Program-made: the position numbers and the translations under genes
Notes under the pieces: model-generated
What the model was told of the DNA's origin: nothing
The model's database searches: none
What the model saw: the letters and a program-made list of their open reading frames with translations, nothing else
Origin: Magicicada septendecula
Taxonomy: Eukaryota > Arthropoda > Insecta > Hemiptera > Cicadidae
Assembly (NCBI GenBank): GCA_034769895.1
Contig: CM068367.1
Location: 124,905,927 to 124,969,926 of the forward strand
Reading direction: 5' to 3'
Length of the DNA: 64,000 bases
Part shown: positions 25,084-35,352 of the stretch, piece after piece
Position numbering within the stretch: the stretch's first letter is position 1
Layout of the letters: the number at the start of each line of letters is the position of its first letter

Positions 25084-26144
25084 ATGGCTCAGTCTAAACA
25101 AGTGAAGACAAGACAAATTTCGGAATGTCCTATTTTTGGAAGATTTAGTGATTTGTGTGAAATTGTACTGCCTACTTACGAAGATGTAATGAAGTGCTAC
25201 TGTTTTATTAGACATAACCTCAAAGTTGCGTCAGGGAAAGATCCTACTGTAAGTGAAATATCTGAGACTTTAGTTCCAAAAATAGAACAAATATGGTCAA
25301 TAGCTTCTGTTCCCGTTGTTTCTAACCTTAGAATTTCACAAATGATAAAAGTTTATCATGCTAAATATAGGAATTTATTAAGGTCTAAAAGTAGAAAAGG
25401 GTCAGATAAGTTTGACTCGAACCTCGCAAAATTTAGAGAAGAAGCTGAACGTTTATTTGATATTGCTGCCTGCAAGTATCAAAACTTTGATACTTGTAGT
25501 TGTATAAAAGAAAAAAAAGTACCAGTTTTAGAACAAGAGTTTCTAAAAGATCAACGCTCTACCAGGAAAATGGTTATAGGTAATGTTGATATAGCTACCA
25601 CAAGCGCTTTGAAGAAGAAAGAAGCAAGAAAAAGTAAAGAACTACAGAGAACAGTTAAGTTTAATCAAGAACGGACAAAAATACTAGTATATCAGAAACG
25701 GTTACTGACGACAATGACAGCGCTGAAGAGGCAAACCAACCAGGTCCTTCAAATATACAAGAAGAGATAAATCTACCAGGCCCTTCAAAACTGAAAAAAG
25801 AGAAAAAGATAAGCACTCAAATGCGTATTAATTTGCCATCTGTAGCTTCCATTTGTGACCGTACCGGAATATCAGATAGAGCTGCTGCAGCTATAGCTAG
25901 TGCTGCTTTACAGGACTTGGGTGTAATCACAGGGGAAGACAAAACCAAAGTAATAGACAGGATAAAAATTAGACGAGCAAGATCAAAAAAATCGAAGAGA
26001 TCTCATTAATGACAGTCTTTATGATCAGATAACCGAAAATAGAGGATTGTTTTTTGATGGAAGAAGAGACAAAACAATTGTTCAAGAAAAGAAAGGAATT
26101 AAGTTGTACAAAAAAGTTATTTCAGAAGAGCACGTTTCACTAAT
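25084..26144 (+). pseudogene. Transposase of the hAT-like element, 5' part
   Basis: ATG at 25084 opens 228 codons. The frame shifts at an A-run near 25680, then reads in a second frame (through 25821-26005), and shifts back at another A-run near 25985. From there it continues in the first frame to the BEL/Pao insertion. The final stretch (LFFDGRRDKT, then EEHVSL) runs straight on, in frame, into 33581 once the insertion and one TSD copy are ignored. The N-terminal part has no zinc-finger pattern I can identify. It resembles a family of uncharacterised transposase-like proteins that I recall from arthropod genomes; not verified. The homopolymer shifts could be sequencing errors. Confidence 0.65.
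26140..26144 (+). repeat. Left TSD of the BEL/Pao element (CTAAT)
   Basis: Five bases repeated at 33581-33585, a length typical for BEL/Pao insertions. Confidence 0.9.
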
Positions 26145-26610
26145 TGTTTAAACTTTGTACTGTTTTGTCAATTGTAAGCAGCCTACTAACATTGCACGGC
26201 ACGCGCGGATGACGTCACGCTTTTATCAAACCTTGCAATCGGCCAGCCTAGCCGACTGCAAGCCAGTATTAGTTTAGTTTATAACACGACTCCGAGCGCA
26301 ACTCTCGTTAAACACTTCTCTTACAGCCGCGGCTTTTGGCTATTATACAGCATGCATTTATAACATTTCACTTTAATCGTCTACCTGCGTCCATCTGCAA
26401 TGGACCACGATTTCATTCAAAATTAATCTCGGGCATTATCGCCTCAAATGCTTCCGCACGTGCCGATCGTAACTAACAAACCAAATTATTCAATAAACGC
26501 ATGTTCAATATCTCAAATACAGTCCACTTCTTTCTAACAAACAATCCAGCCTTCCTTATTAGCGTCTTTGGAATAACTCGCGATTCTTCAAGAGCTTCCA
26601 AACCGCAACA
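26145..26610 (+). repeat. 5' LTR of the BEL/Pao element
   Basis: Starts TGTTTAAACTTTG and ends AACCGCAACA, with TG...CA termini. A TATA-like stretch lies near 26278 and an AATAAA polyadenylation signal at 26492-26497. Transcription control by these sites is inferred from LTR architecture. Confidence 0.95.
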
Positions 26611-26755
26611 TTTTTAGTCCCACCGGACCGGATTTCACATTTCAGGCCTAAAACTACATCATTTTTGGTCCAATCAGGCAGGATTTCACATTTTCAGGCC
26701 AAAACAAACTACATCATTTTTGGTCCCAACGGCACAGATTTCTCATACCTGAGTA
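26611..26755 (+). repeat. Three PBS-proximal repeats after the 5' LTR
   Basis: Units start at 26611, 26662 and 26717 (51 and 55 bp apart). Each begins TTTTT(G/A)GTCC followed by CCAnCGG-like sequence, then GATTTCACATTT(T)CAGGCC and AAACTACATCA in the first two. TGGTCC... directly after the LTR is the likely primer-binding site; the first copy has A for the first G. The priming tRNA was not identified. Confidence 0.6.
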
Positions 26756-27426
26756 CACAGGCGACAACATTTATTTATATACATCATTTCTGGAAAAACC
26801 AATCTGAAGTTAATCACGACAGACGGGCATCATTTTCGTCCTGAGCGACACCATTATCGTGAAGCACGTCGCAGTCATCTCGACAAGATTCAGCCAAGCA
26901 GTAGACCAGAGACGACGGGACGAAACAGGACAACATTTTCGAGATTCCACAGCTTTAAATGATGGAGGGTACAACATGAGGCAACGGCTAACCGGCAGAG
27001 ACAGGAGGTGTAGCAGCTCCAAACGGGATCGAAGCCATCTTCATCACGAATGGATCGACGGCCACGTGACTATAAACTTTACCTATATTTGATTTATTTT
27101 TAATAATATTTCACCCAGTGTGTATTTTTGACATATTTATATAAACAATTAACTTATTACACAATATAAATTAATAGATGGTTGGCAGCTCATTATCAGT
27201 CAGAACTTTAAAGATAAAGCTATACTTTGTAATCATTTAGATTTATAATTTCAATAATTTAACTGCCAACGAGTTTGATTAGTTAGAGAGAGTAAGTTTA
27301 TGTTCAAACCAACGATCGCTAGCCACCAAACGTATTTAAACTCATTCAAAATTAAGTTTGTGGTTCACATGCTCGATGCTCAATTGTTTCTAAATATCTT
27401 TCCATTTTTTATCTCAAACTGTAATA

Positions 27427-30400
27427 ATGGCCGATGTAAGGGCTCTGATAAAAAAACGAGGTACAATTAAGGCCTCAATATCCCGAATAAATACCTTCGC
27501 GGATAATTTTGATTTGTTAAACAGCGATCCTCATGCGCTCAAAATAAAACTGCGTCATTTGATGGAATTATCCACCAAATATGACGAGATACAGTCACAA
27601 ATCGAGGCTGAGGAAGCAGACGTTGCGTCAACAAGTGATAGAGTGCAAACGGAGGACGATCTCTGTGCTATAGAATGTAAATTGCAACACTTGTTGGAGC
27701 AATCTGAGCACTTGAACCAAAAACCACTAATTAATACTGATGGTAAACAGCCTAAAACAACCCCCATTCAATTGGAACCAATAAAATTACCACGGTTCGA
27801 GGGTAGTATTGTGGAATGGCAACATTATTACCATATTTTTATGGAACTAATTCATGTCAGAACAGACCTGACAGACATACAGAAGCTTCATTATTTGCAC
27901 TCGTCATTACATGGCGAGGCGCTTAACGTAATAAAATCATTACCCATAACACATGAAAATTACGCGGTGGCTATCGATCTGTTGAGGAATAGATATGATA
28001 GTAAGCTGATTGTCTCCGCTCACCACGTGTGGAATGTCCTAGACGTACCATTAGTTCAGCAGGAATCCCAAGGTAGCATATCGCAATTTATTGATCAAAT
28101 CTCTGCAAATATAAACGCTTTAAATAATCTCAAACTGCCAGTCAACACGTTTGAAATTATTGTCGTAAATTATCTAGCCAAAAAACTTGACAGTTACACT
28201 TTACGTTTGTGGAAAGAGAGTTTATCGGAGCATAAACTCCCTGATTTTAATAATTTTATAAATTTTTTAAATTCACGTAGGAAACTACTGCAAAATATCG
28301 ATAACGCGACTAGCCCAACGAGCAGGTTGAACAAAAGCGATAAGTCTCCTTATCGCAAGGCAGTTAAACAGATAAGCAATCCAAAGGGCGCATTCCACTC
28401 ACATATTAGAAATAATTTATGCAGGCTATGTAACGGTGAACATAGACTTAGCGATTGCCCAAAATTTATATCGCTGTCTATCCCTGATAGAAAAAATGCG
28501 TTACTAAAAAACAAACTTTGCTTAAACTGTCTCCGTTCGGGACACGAGGGTTCAAAATGTCCCTCCAAATTTTCGTGTAAAAAATGTTCTAGGCGTCACC
28601 ACACCATGATTCATGTCCCCATCAGGGACGTAACTTCTGTTAACAACCAGTGTTCACTGAAATCACAGACCAATAAATCGGTATTGTTATCTACCGCCGT
28701 CTGTATGACATACAATAAGGTCGGCAAAAAATTTCCCGTTAGGATATTACTGGATTCCGGTTCTCAAGCGAACTTTTGCACAATGGATTTCGCCCGCAGG
28801 TTGGGCCTCCAATTAGTTAAATCGCAATTGCCCATCACGGGTATAAACAACTCGCTTTCCCAGGCTGACTTCAGTACTAACGTAAGGCTACATTCACGCT
28901 ATAAACCCTTCACGTTAAACGTACATTGTGCCGTATTACCCAGTATAACTAATAATTTACCGGCGGAGTCATTCAATCTTACCTCTTTAAATTTACCCAA
29001 GCGCATATTCCTGGCGGATCCTCACCTACATTGCTCATCGCAAGTCGATATATTAATCGGCGCTCAATATTTTCTACAATTAATTGAACCTGTGAAATAT
29101 ACGCGCGGACCACACTTTCCTATAATTCAGGAAACCAAGTTAGGATTTATTTTGGCCGGTGACTTACCATTCAACGTCGATGTGACTAAAACGGTTTCTT
29201 CATTTATGGTCTGTAAGGATGATAATCAGGTTTCCTCGCAACTAAAGGAATTTTGGAAGTTGGAGGAAATCTCTAGTCGCGAAACCCGATCTGAGGACTC
29301 ACCGTGTGAAAGGCACTTCGTGAAAAACACTAGCCGCAATCGCGACGGGAGATTTGTGGTAGCCCTGCCCCGCAGATCTGATAAATCTTATTTGGGAGAT
29401 TCTCTCCGCGGAGCGATACGAAGATTCCAATCGTTAGAATTCAAATTCAAGCAGAACCCTACCCTTTATAAGGATTATAGTGAGTTCATGAATGACTACT
29501 TAAGACTTGGCCACATGTCGCCGCTTAATGAATACGATCTGTCGCTTGACAGGTCAGAGATCTTTTATCTGCCCCATCACGCAGTCTTCAAAGACTCTAG
29601 CTTAACCACTAAATTGCGCGTGGTATTTGACGCATCCGCTAAAACCACCAATAATTTGTCCCTTAACGACACTTTAATGGTCGGTCCTACGATCCAGCAG
29701 GATCTGTTTTCGATAATGGTTCGGTTCCGCACCCACCGATACGTACTTATTGCGGACATTGAAAAGATGTATCGCCAGATCATTGTTAATCCTAAGGATT
29801 CAAACTTGCAACGCATTGTTTGGCGTGATGCTCCGCATAAGGAATTGCGACATTACGCGTTAAGGACGGTTACATATGGCACTGCTAGTGCCTCCTTCCT
29901 TGCTACGCGTTGTCTGGCTCAAATAGCATATGAAAATAAAGCCGACTACCCTACCGCTGCTAAGGCCATAGCAAATGACTTTTACGTAGACGATCTCATA
30001 ACGGGTTCGGATGATCCGAACAGCTTAGCTGAAATGAAAGGCGAGATCGAGAAGTTGTTGAGGAGGTATGGTTTTTCATTACACAAATGGTTCTCTAACC
30101 ACCATAAGATTATGACTCTTCGCGCCCAAGTAACCCGTGACTTCAGCAAGGGTCAAAACGTGCGTACCTTGGGCATACAGTGGAATGTTGAGGGGGATAA
30201 CTTTTTGTACACCGTTAGGGGTGATGACAATCTAACCGTTCTCAACAAGAGAAGCGTGTTGTCAATCATTGCCGGGATCTATGATCCACTAGGTCTAATT
30301 GCTCCCATCACATTTTGCTGCAAGCATTTCGTGCAGCAGTTGTGGTTGGCGGGCACTGATTGGGACGAACCCTTGTCCGGGTCACTAGCCAATCAATGGT

Positions 30401-32562
30401 CGGAATTATACACCCAATTAGTCTCCGACACTCATTTTGAGATTACGAGGTCGGTTAAGAGTTCGAACAGTTGCCCAGTTAGTTCATTGCAGCTGCACGG
30501 ATTCGCCGACGCTTCGGTTAAAGGTTACGCGTGTTGCATTTATGTGCGGGCGGTCTATTCGAACGGCGCCATATCATCAAACTTGTTGTGTGCTAAATCT
30601 AGGGTCGCTCCGCTGAAACAGATAACGCTTCCTAGACTTGAACTTTGTGCTTGTTTATTGTTGGCTCAATTAACGTCCAAGGTTTTAAATGCCGTCGATT
30701 ACAATTTTGACGGATTATATCTTTATTCGGATTCGATGATAGCGTTGTACTGGATACATCAGCAATCTTCCCGCTGGAAGGTATTTGTGGCTAACCGTGT
30801 CGCAGAAATACAGCGTCTTGTTAGCAGCAGGGGAATTTGGCGTCATGTAGTATCGAATGACAACCCTGCCGACGTTTTATCGCGCAGTTGCCTCCCCCGT
30901 AGTCTGCACTGTCATGCTCAATGGTGGCATGGTCCCTCCTGGTTGGCTCGTGATGCAGCCTCATGGCCGGTCAGCGCGTTCGACATTAATACTCCCTGTA
31001 CCTTTCCCGACATTGAAGAGGAACGTCGCAAGCAGGCTCAAACCTCACTAATTGTCGCGTCCTCAACACATAGTTACATTGAAAACTATTCATCTCTTAC
31101 GAGGCTTATTCGCGTCTTCGCATACTGCCGTCGATTTCTTCGCAATTCTAGGCTCGCGGTGGTTGAAAGAGACACGTCCTTTTTGTCGGCTCAAGAATTG
31201 TCTGACACGCTCTTGGTTTTTGTCCGGCAATCTCAGAAGTTGCATTTCGACGTAGAGGTTAGGGAACTTGAGGCACACCGGTGCCTTCCACGCAGTAGTA
31301 AAATTCTTGCTCTCAACCCATTCCTGGATAAATCAGGCATTTTAAGAGTGGGTGGACGCTTGCAATTCTCCCCACTTAGCTACGAGACTAAACACCAAAT
31401 AATTTTACACCCGCACTCTCATCTCACGAGATTAATAATTGAATACGAACACATCCGTTTGTTGCACGCTGGAGTGCAATCAACTCAAGCTTCGCTTAGG
31501 CGTAAGTATTGGATCATACACGATAAGTCCTATATCCGCTCAGTGATACATAAGTGTGTCACTTGTTTTCGTTTCCGGGCTAAAGGCGCGAATCAATTAC
31601 TCGGTCAATTACCCTCTTCTAGGGTCACGCCGTCAAGGCCATTCTCACAGTCGGCCGTGGATTACGCAGGTCCGGTGTTTTTGCGCCATGGCGGGCAGCG
31701 CTCTAAGTCCACGACCAAGGCATATATCGCTCTATTTATATGCATGTGTACTAGGGCCATCCATTTAGAATTGGTGTCGGATCTTACTTCCAACGCCTTT
31801 ATAGCGGCTTTAAAAAGGTTCATATCGCGCAGAGGTATTCCCGCGCAAATATTTTCGGATAATGGCACGAATTTTCGTCGTGCCAACCACACGTTGCATG
31901 ATTGGTACAAATTTTTAACCTCCAAGGAAGTTGAACAATCTTCTCTGGAGTTTTGCGGTCTCCACGGCATCAAATGGTCCTTTATCCCCCCTTCAGCCCC
32001 TCATTTCGGTGGTTTGTGGGAAAGTGGTGTAAGGAGTGTTAAATTCCATTTACGTCGCGTAATTGGCAGTACAATCTTGAATTTTGAGGAATATTCTACT
32101 CTTCTTTCTCAAATTGAGGCTTGCCTTAATTCACGCCCGTTATGCGCCGTGTCCGACGATGCTAGAGACCCTGAACCCTTAACACCCGCTCATTTTTTGG
32201 TCGGTGCTCCACTGACGGCACTTCCGGAACCCGACTATACACAAGGCAATAATACTCATTTGGGCAGATGGCTTCTGCTCCAAAAATTTACGCAGACCAT
32301 CTGGAAACGGTGGTCTAGGGATTATCTGCACCAGCTGCAGCAGCGCAACAAATGGCGCACCCCATTTAAAAATTTGAAGGTCGGACAACTTGTCCTCATT
32401 TTGGATGACAATTCCCCCCCTCTAGAATGGAAGCGTGGGGTAATTACCAATGTTTTTCCGGGTCAAGATTCCTTAGTACGCGTCGCAGAAGTACGCACCG
32501 CGCTAGGTATCTTACGCCGACCCATCCACAAATTATGCCCCCTTCCGGTGGCATCAAGCTAG
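27427..32562 (+). CDS. BEL/Pao gag-pol polyprotein
   Basis: A single 1711-codon ORF from ATG at 27427. Gag: an N-terminal helical region, then a DUF1759-like capsid segment from about residue 120 (LPRFEGSIVEWQ), followed by three CCHC-like knuckles near residues 332, 365 and 384 (for example CLNCLRSGHEGSKC). Protease: LLDSGSQANFC near 440 (DUF1758-like). Reverse transcriptase: IADIEKMYRQ near 775 and catalytic YVDD near 852. RNase H: GFADAS near 1023. Integrase: HHCC-type region near 1346 with CVTC, and the D, D, E residues in VDYAGP (about 1411), FSDNGTNF (about 1477) and GGLWE (about 1530). A DUF5641-like C-terminus closes it. All key residues look present. The product would be self-cleaved and act in virus-like particles and at integration. 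Confidence 0.97.
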   Translation: MADVRALIKKRGTIKASISRINTFADNFDLLNSDPHALKIKLRHLMELSTKYDEIQSQIEAEEADVASTSDRVQTEDDLCAIECKLQHLLEQSEHLNQKPLINTDGKQPKTTPIQLEPIKLPRFEGSIVEWQHYYHIFMELIHVRTDLTDIQKLHYLHSSLHGEALNVIKSLPITHENYAVAIDLLRNRYDSKLIVSAHHVWNVLDVPLVQQESQGSISQFIDQISANINALNNLKLPVNTFEIIVVNYLAKKLDSYTLRLWKESLSEHKLPDFNNFINFLNSRRKLLQNIDNATSPTSRLNKSDKSPYRKAVKQISNPKGAFHSHIRNNLCRLCNGEHRLSDCPKFISLSIPDRKNALLKNKLCLNCLRSGHEGSKCPSKFSCKKCSRRHHTMIHVPIRDVTSVNNQCSLKSQTNKSVLLSTAVCMTYNKVGKKFPVRILLDSGSQANFCTMDFARRLGLQLVKSQLPITGINNSLSQADFSTNVRLHSRYKPFTLNVHCAVLPSITNNLPAESFNLTSLNLPKRIFLADPHLHCSSQVDILIGAQYFLQLIEPVKYTRGPHFPIIQETKLGFILAGDLPFNVDVTKTVSSFMVCKDDNQVSSQLKEFWKLEEISSRETRSEDSPCERHFVKNTSRNRDGRFVVALPRRSDKSYLGDSLRGAIRRFQSLEFKFKQNPTLYKDYSEFMNDYLRLGHMSPLNEYDLSLDRSEIFYLPHHAVFKDSSLTTKLRVVFDASAKTTNNLSLNDTLMVGPTIQQDLFSIMVRFRTHRYVLIADIEKMYRQIIVNPKDSNLQRIVWRDAPHKELRHYALRTVTYGTASASFLATRCLAQIAYENKADYPTAAKAIANDFYVDDLITGSDDPNSLAEMKGEIEKLLRRYGFSLHKWFSNHHKIMTLRAQVTRDFSKGQNVRTLGIQWNVEGDNFLYTVRGDDNLTVLNKRSVLSIIAGIYDPLGLIAPITFCCKHFVQQLWLAGTDWDEPLSGSLANQWSELYTQLVSDTHFEITRSVKSSNSCPVSSLQLHGFADASVKGYACCIYVRAVYSNGAISSNLLCAKSRVAPLKQITLPRLELCACLLLAQLTSKVLNAVDYNFDGLYLYSDSMIALYWIHQQSSRWKVFVANRVAEIQRLVSSRGIWRHVVSNDNPADVLSRSCLPRSLHCHAQWWHGPSWLARDAASWPVSAFDINTPCTFPDIEEERRKQAQTSLIVASSTHSYIENYSSLTRLIRVFAYCRRFLRNSRLAVVERDTSFLSAQELSDTLLVFVRQSQKLHFDVEVRELEAHRCLPRSSKILALNPFLDKSGILRVGGRLQFSPLSYETKHQIILHPHSHLTRLIIEYEHIRLLHAGVQSTQASLRRKYWIIHDKSYIRSVIHKCVTCFRFRAKGANQLLGQLPSSRVTPSRPFSQSAVDYAGPVFLRHGGQRSKSTTKAYIALFICMCTRAIHLELVSDLTSNAFIAALKRFISRRGIPAQIFSDNGTNFRRANHTLHDWYKFLTSKEVEQSSLEFCGLHGIKWSFIPPSAPHFGGLWESGVRSVKFHLRRVIGSTILNFEEYSTLLSQIEACLNSRPLCAVSDDARDPEPLTPAHFLVGAPLTALPEPDYTQGNNTHLGRWLLLQKFTQTIWKRWSRDYLHQLQQRNKWRTPFKNLKVGQLVLILDDNSPPLEWKRGVITNVFPGQDSLVRVAEVRTALGILRRPIHKLCPLPVASS

Positions 32563-33114
32563 TCGTTTGCGTGCTTTACGTGTGTGTGTGTGTGTGTGTG
32601 TGTATGCATGGGTGTGTGCGTGTCACATTACATGGAACACGCCCGGGACATTCCCCGGGGCGAGCATACAAGTCAATTGTATCATAAGCATTGTAACATT
32701 GTTAAGTGTCGCTAGCTATTACAGAAATAGTGACTGTGTCTCATATGTACTATCAATTATTATGAATGTTGTGTATCGTTAATATGTTTGTGTGATTCAA
32801 ATTCTGAGAACCACAAGTGTCAGTTATAGTGGCAATTATTCTATATATGTATTGTATTTTCTAAGGGTCAAAACATTATGAAATTCATTGGGGTTGTTAT
32901 GTCAATATCATGGGGAAATTATTGTATTTTTTATGGTGTTATCAATTTATTGTATGCTTGGTGATTGTTAATTGAATTTATATTATGTCCATTATGTCAT
33001 TGCTCTCTGGCCAGTGCGCCAATTATTGTATCGCTTACGACATGTAAGTCTAATTATTATATTGTTCAATTTAACCGTTAATGTACAAAATCGTCCCGAT
33101 TTTGGCGGGCAGTA
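32563..33114 (+). other. BEL/Pao 3' UTR with putative polypurine tract
   Basis: About 550 bp without coding. TTTTGGCGGGCAGTA directly precedes the right LTR, and its GGCGGGCAG (33104-33112) is the best candidate for the plus-strand primer, though short and interrupted. Confidence 0.55.
32579..32603. repeat. (TG)n tract in the BEL/Pao 3' UTR
   Basis: About 12 TG units just after the gag-pol stop codon. Confidence 0.9.
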
Positions 33115-33580
33115 TGTTTAAACTTTGTACTGTTTTGTCAATTGTAAGCAGCCTACTAACATTGCACGGCACGCGCGGATGACGTCACGCTTTTATCAAA
33201 CCTTGCAATCGGCCAGCCTAGCCGACTGCAAGCCAGTATTAGTTTAGTTTATAACACGACTCCGAGCGCAACTCTCGTTAAACACTTCTCTTACAGCCGC
33301 GGCTTTTGGCTATTATACAGCATGCATTTATAACATTTCACTTTAATCGTCTACCTGCGTCCATCTGCAATGGACCACGATTTCATTCAAAATTAATCTC
33401 GGGCATTATCGCCTCAAATGCTTCCGCACGTGCCGATCGTAACTAACAAACCAAATTATTCAATAAACGCATGTTCAATATCTCAAATACAGTCCACTTC
33501 TTTCTAACAAACAATCCAGCCTTCCTTATTAGCGTCTTTGGAATAACTCGCGATTCTTCAAGAGCTTCCAAACCGCAACA
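33115..33580 (+). repeat. 3' LTR of the BEL/Pao element
   Basis: 466 bp, indistinguishable from 26145-26610 on direct reading. Ends AACCGCAACA followed by the right TSD. Confidence 0.95.
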
Positions 33581-33585
33581 CTAAT
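33581..33585 (+). repeat. Right TSD of the BEL/Pao element (CTAAT)
   Basis: Matches 26140-26144 exactly. Confidence 0.9.
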
Positions 33586-34800
33586 AGAGGAACCAAACTC
33601 AAAGTTTTTAGGCCACGTAACACCTAAATCTGGCACTGGAAAAGACATAGCAGACAGTATACTGGAGTTTCTTGAAGATAGAGAACAGAACGAACAACTT
33701 TTGAACTTTACTGCTATTGGGTGTGATGGAACCGTTGTAAACACTGGACATAATAATGGTGTGATTTCTTTGATGGAAAATGAAATAGGAAGACTTTTAC
33801 AACGGTTAGTTTGTTTGTTCCATGGAAATGAGCTACCTTTGCGACATCTTTTTTGTCATTTAGATGGTAAAACGAAGGGATCCAATGAGTTTAAAGGCGA
33901 AATAGGTCAGCAGCTGGAAAACTGTGCTAATCTTCCTGTGGTTACTTTCTTGCCAATTGAAAATAACCTTCCTCTTTTGGAGAACATAAATGATTTAAGT
34001 ACAGATCAGAAGTATTTATTGGATATGTGTATCACTGTATCAAGTGGAAATTGCTCACTAGATTTATCTTTAAGAAACCCTGGAAAACTTGCTCACTCCA
34101 GGTGGCTTACATTAGCAAACCGTATACTTAGATTGTATGTGGCAACTGAAAATCCAACTGAAAACCTTAAGACTCTGGCTGAGTACATTGTGAAAGTGTA
34201 TGCACCTGTGTGGTTTAATGTACTTATGGTTCCAAACATCTGTTTAAGCTTATCTCATATTCACGCTATCTCTCTGATGATTTCAAGAACGTTCTAGACC
34301 CGGTTATTCAAAGAAATAGGTACTTTGCTGCTGCAGAAAATCTCCTTTTGCCCATGCTATGTGATGAGTGCAAAAATGTAAGAGAACTTGGTTTACGACG
34401 TGTTTTAAAAGCAAGAACAGAAAGTAGAGGCGGAGTCAGGAAGTTTAAAGTTCCAAAGATAAACTTTGACGCAAAGGATTACATCGACATGATCTCATGG
34501 GCTGAAAATGACGTAACTGAACCCCCCTTGGTAAAACATGTTTCCATTGACTCTCTCAAAGACTTTATACGGAAGACATCTGAAGCTCAACCAAATAGTA
34601 AAGTGGACCCGCTTATCGACTTTCCCCGGCTTCCTTGTCACACGCAAGCAGTGGAAAGAGCTGTGAAACTGGTGACCGAATCGGCTCAAAATGTCTGTGG
34701 TTCAATCGCAAGAGAAGGATATATAAGAGCAAACATTGATTCACGTGAGAACATGCCAAAATTTGATACAAAAAAACAGTTTAATGTGTCAATGAAGTAG
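33581..34800 (+). pseudogene. Transposase of the hAT-like element, 3' part
   Basis: The first bases are the TSD copy and continue the transposase frame of 25084-26144. The reading runs to a shift near 34235-34245, then 34348-34800 in a new frame to TAG. Recognisable phrases include AIGCDGT, LFHGNELPLRHLF and FCHLDGKTKG in the first half, and LPCHTQAVERAVKLV and SRENMPKF near the C-terminus. The spaced acidic residues suggest a DDE-type transposase with an RNase H fold, but I cannot assign the catalytic triad with confidence. At least one frameshift besides the retrotransposon insertion disables it. Confidence 0.65.
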
Positions 34801-35217
34801 AAACAAACATTTTGCAGCTGTAACATTTGTAATTATTAAGGGTTTTTTAAATCATAAAAAATGAACTTTCAATGTCTTTAAAAGTGTATTATGATATTTT
34901 TTTACGTGTGCTCTAATACAAAAAATATATAATTGATTTGACGAGCTTTTATTTCAACCTTATTTACTACTATTTGTAACAACCAAAATGTTCGCAAAAG
35001 TTTCAAAATTAGCAAAAATACAAATTATTTGACATTAAAAAATATTTTTTTATTATTATTATATTTTGTAATTAATAATTTTTTCCAATTCTAATGCTTA
35101 TATATGTATTTACAACTATCTTTTGTAACATTATATGTACGAGAAAACCATAAAAAATAATTTATCAAAGTTTATAATTTTTCAATATTTTTAATTTTTT
35201 TATAAACTTTAAGCTCT

Positions 35218-35352
35218 TTGCGGCACCTCAAGATGTTGTAGTATAGCAACCAAATTTTTTTTTATTCTTTTTGAACCTAAAAGGCAACTTTTTCCCACTA
35301 TTACAAAACTAAAAAAAAAAAATTAAAAAAAGGCCATTTTCATTCCACGCTA
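35218..35352 (-). repeat. Right TIR of the hAT-like transposon
   Basis: Inverted relative to 24491-24617. Ends in CCACGCTA at 35345-35352 and carries the inverted subterminal motif at 35218-35233. Confidence 0.8.

Larger units (their letters stand above)
26145..33580 (+). mobile_element. Intact BEL/Pao LTR retrotransposon
   Basis: Two 466-bp LTRs, identical in a line-by-line reading, enclose a leader, one uninterrupted gag-pol ORF (27427-32562), a 3' UTR and a short purine-rich tract before the right LTR. A perfect CTAAT duplication flanks it. It sits inside the transposase gene of a hAT-like element. No envelope-like ORF is present. Identical LTRs, the exact TSD and the full ORF indicate very recent insertion and possible current competence. 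Confidence 0.97.
24491..35352 (+). mobile_element. hAT-like DNA transposon, interrupted by a BEL/Pao element
   Basis: Imperfect terminal inverted repeats of about 125-135 bp begin TAGGGTGGAACGAAAA at the left and, inverted, TAGCGTGGAATGAAAA at the right. Removing the BEL/Pao insertion and one TSD copy leaves about 3.4 kb with a single plus-strand transposase gene. The flanks ACATACAT (24483-24490) and ATATACAT (35353-35360) could be an 8-bp TSD with one change, fitting the hAT pattern nTnTAnAn, and TAGnG ends also suit hAT. No classic hAT dimerisation motif was identified, so the superfamily call is tentative. Confidence 0.75.
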
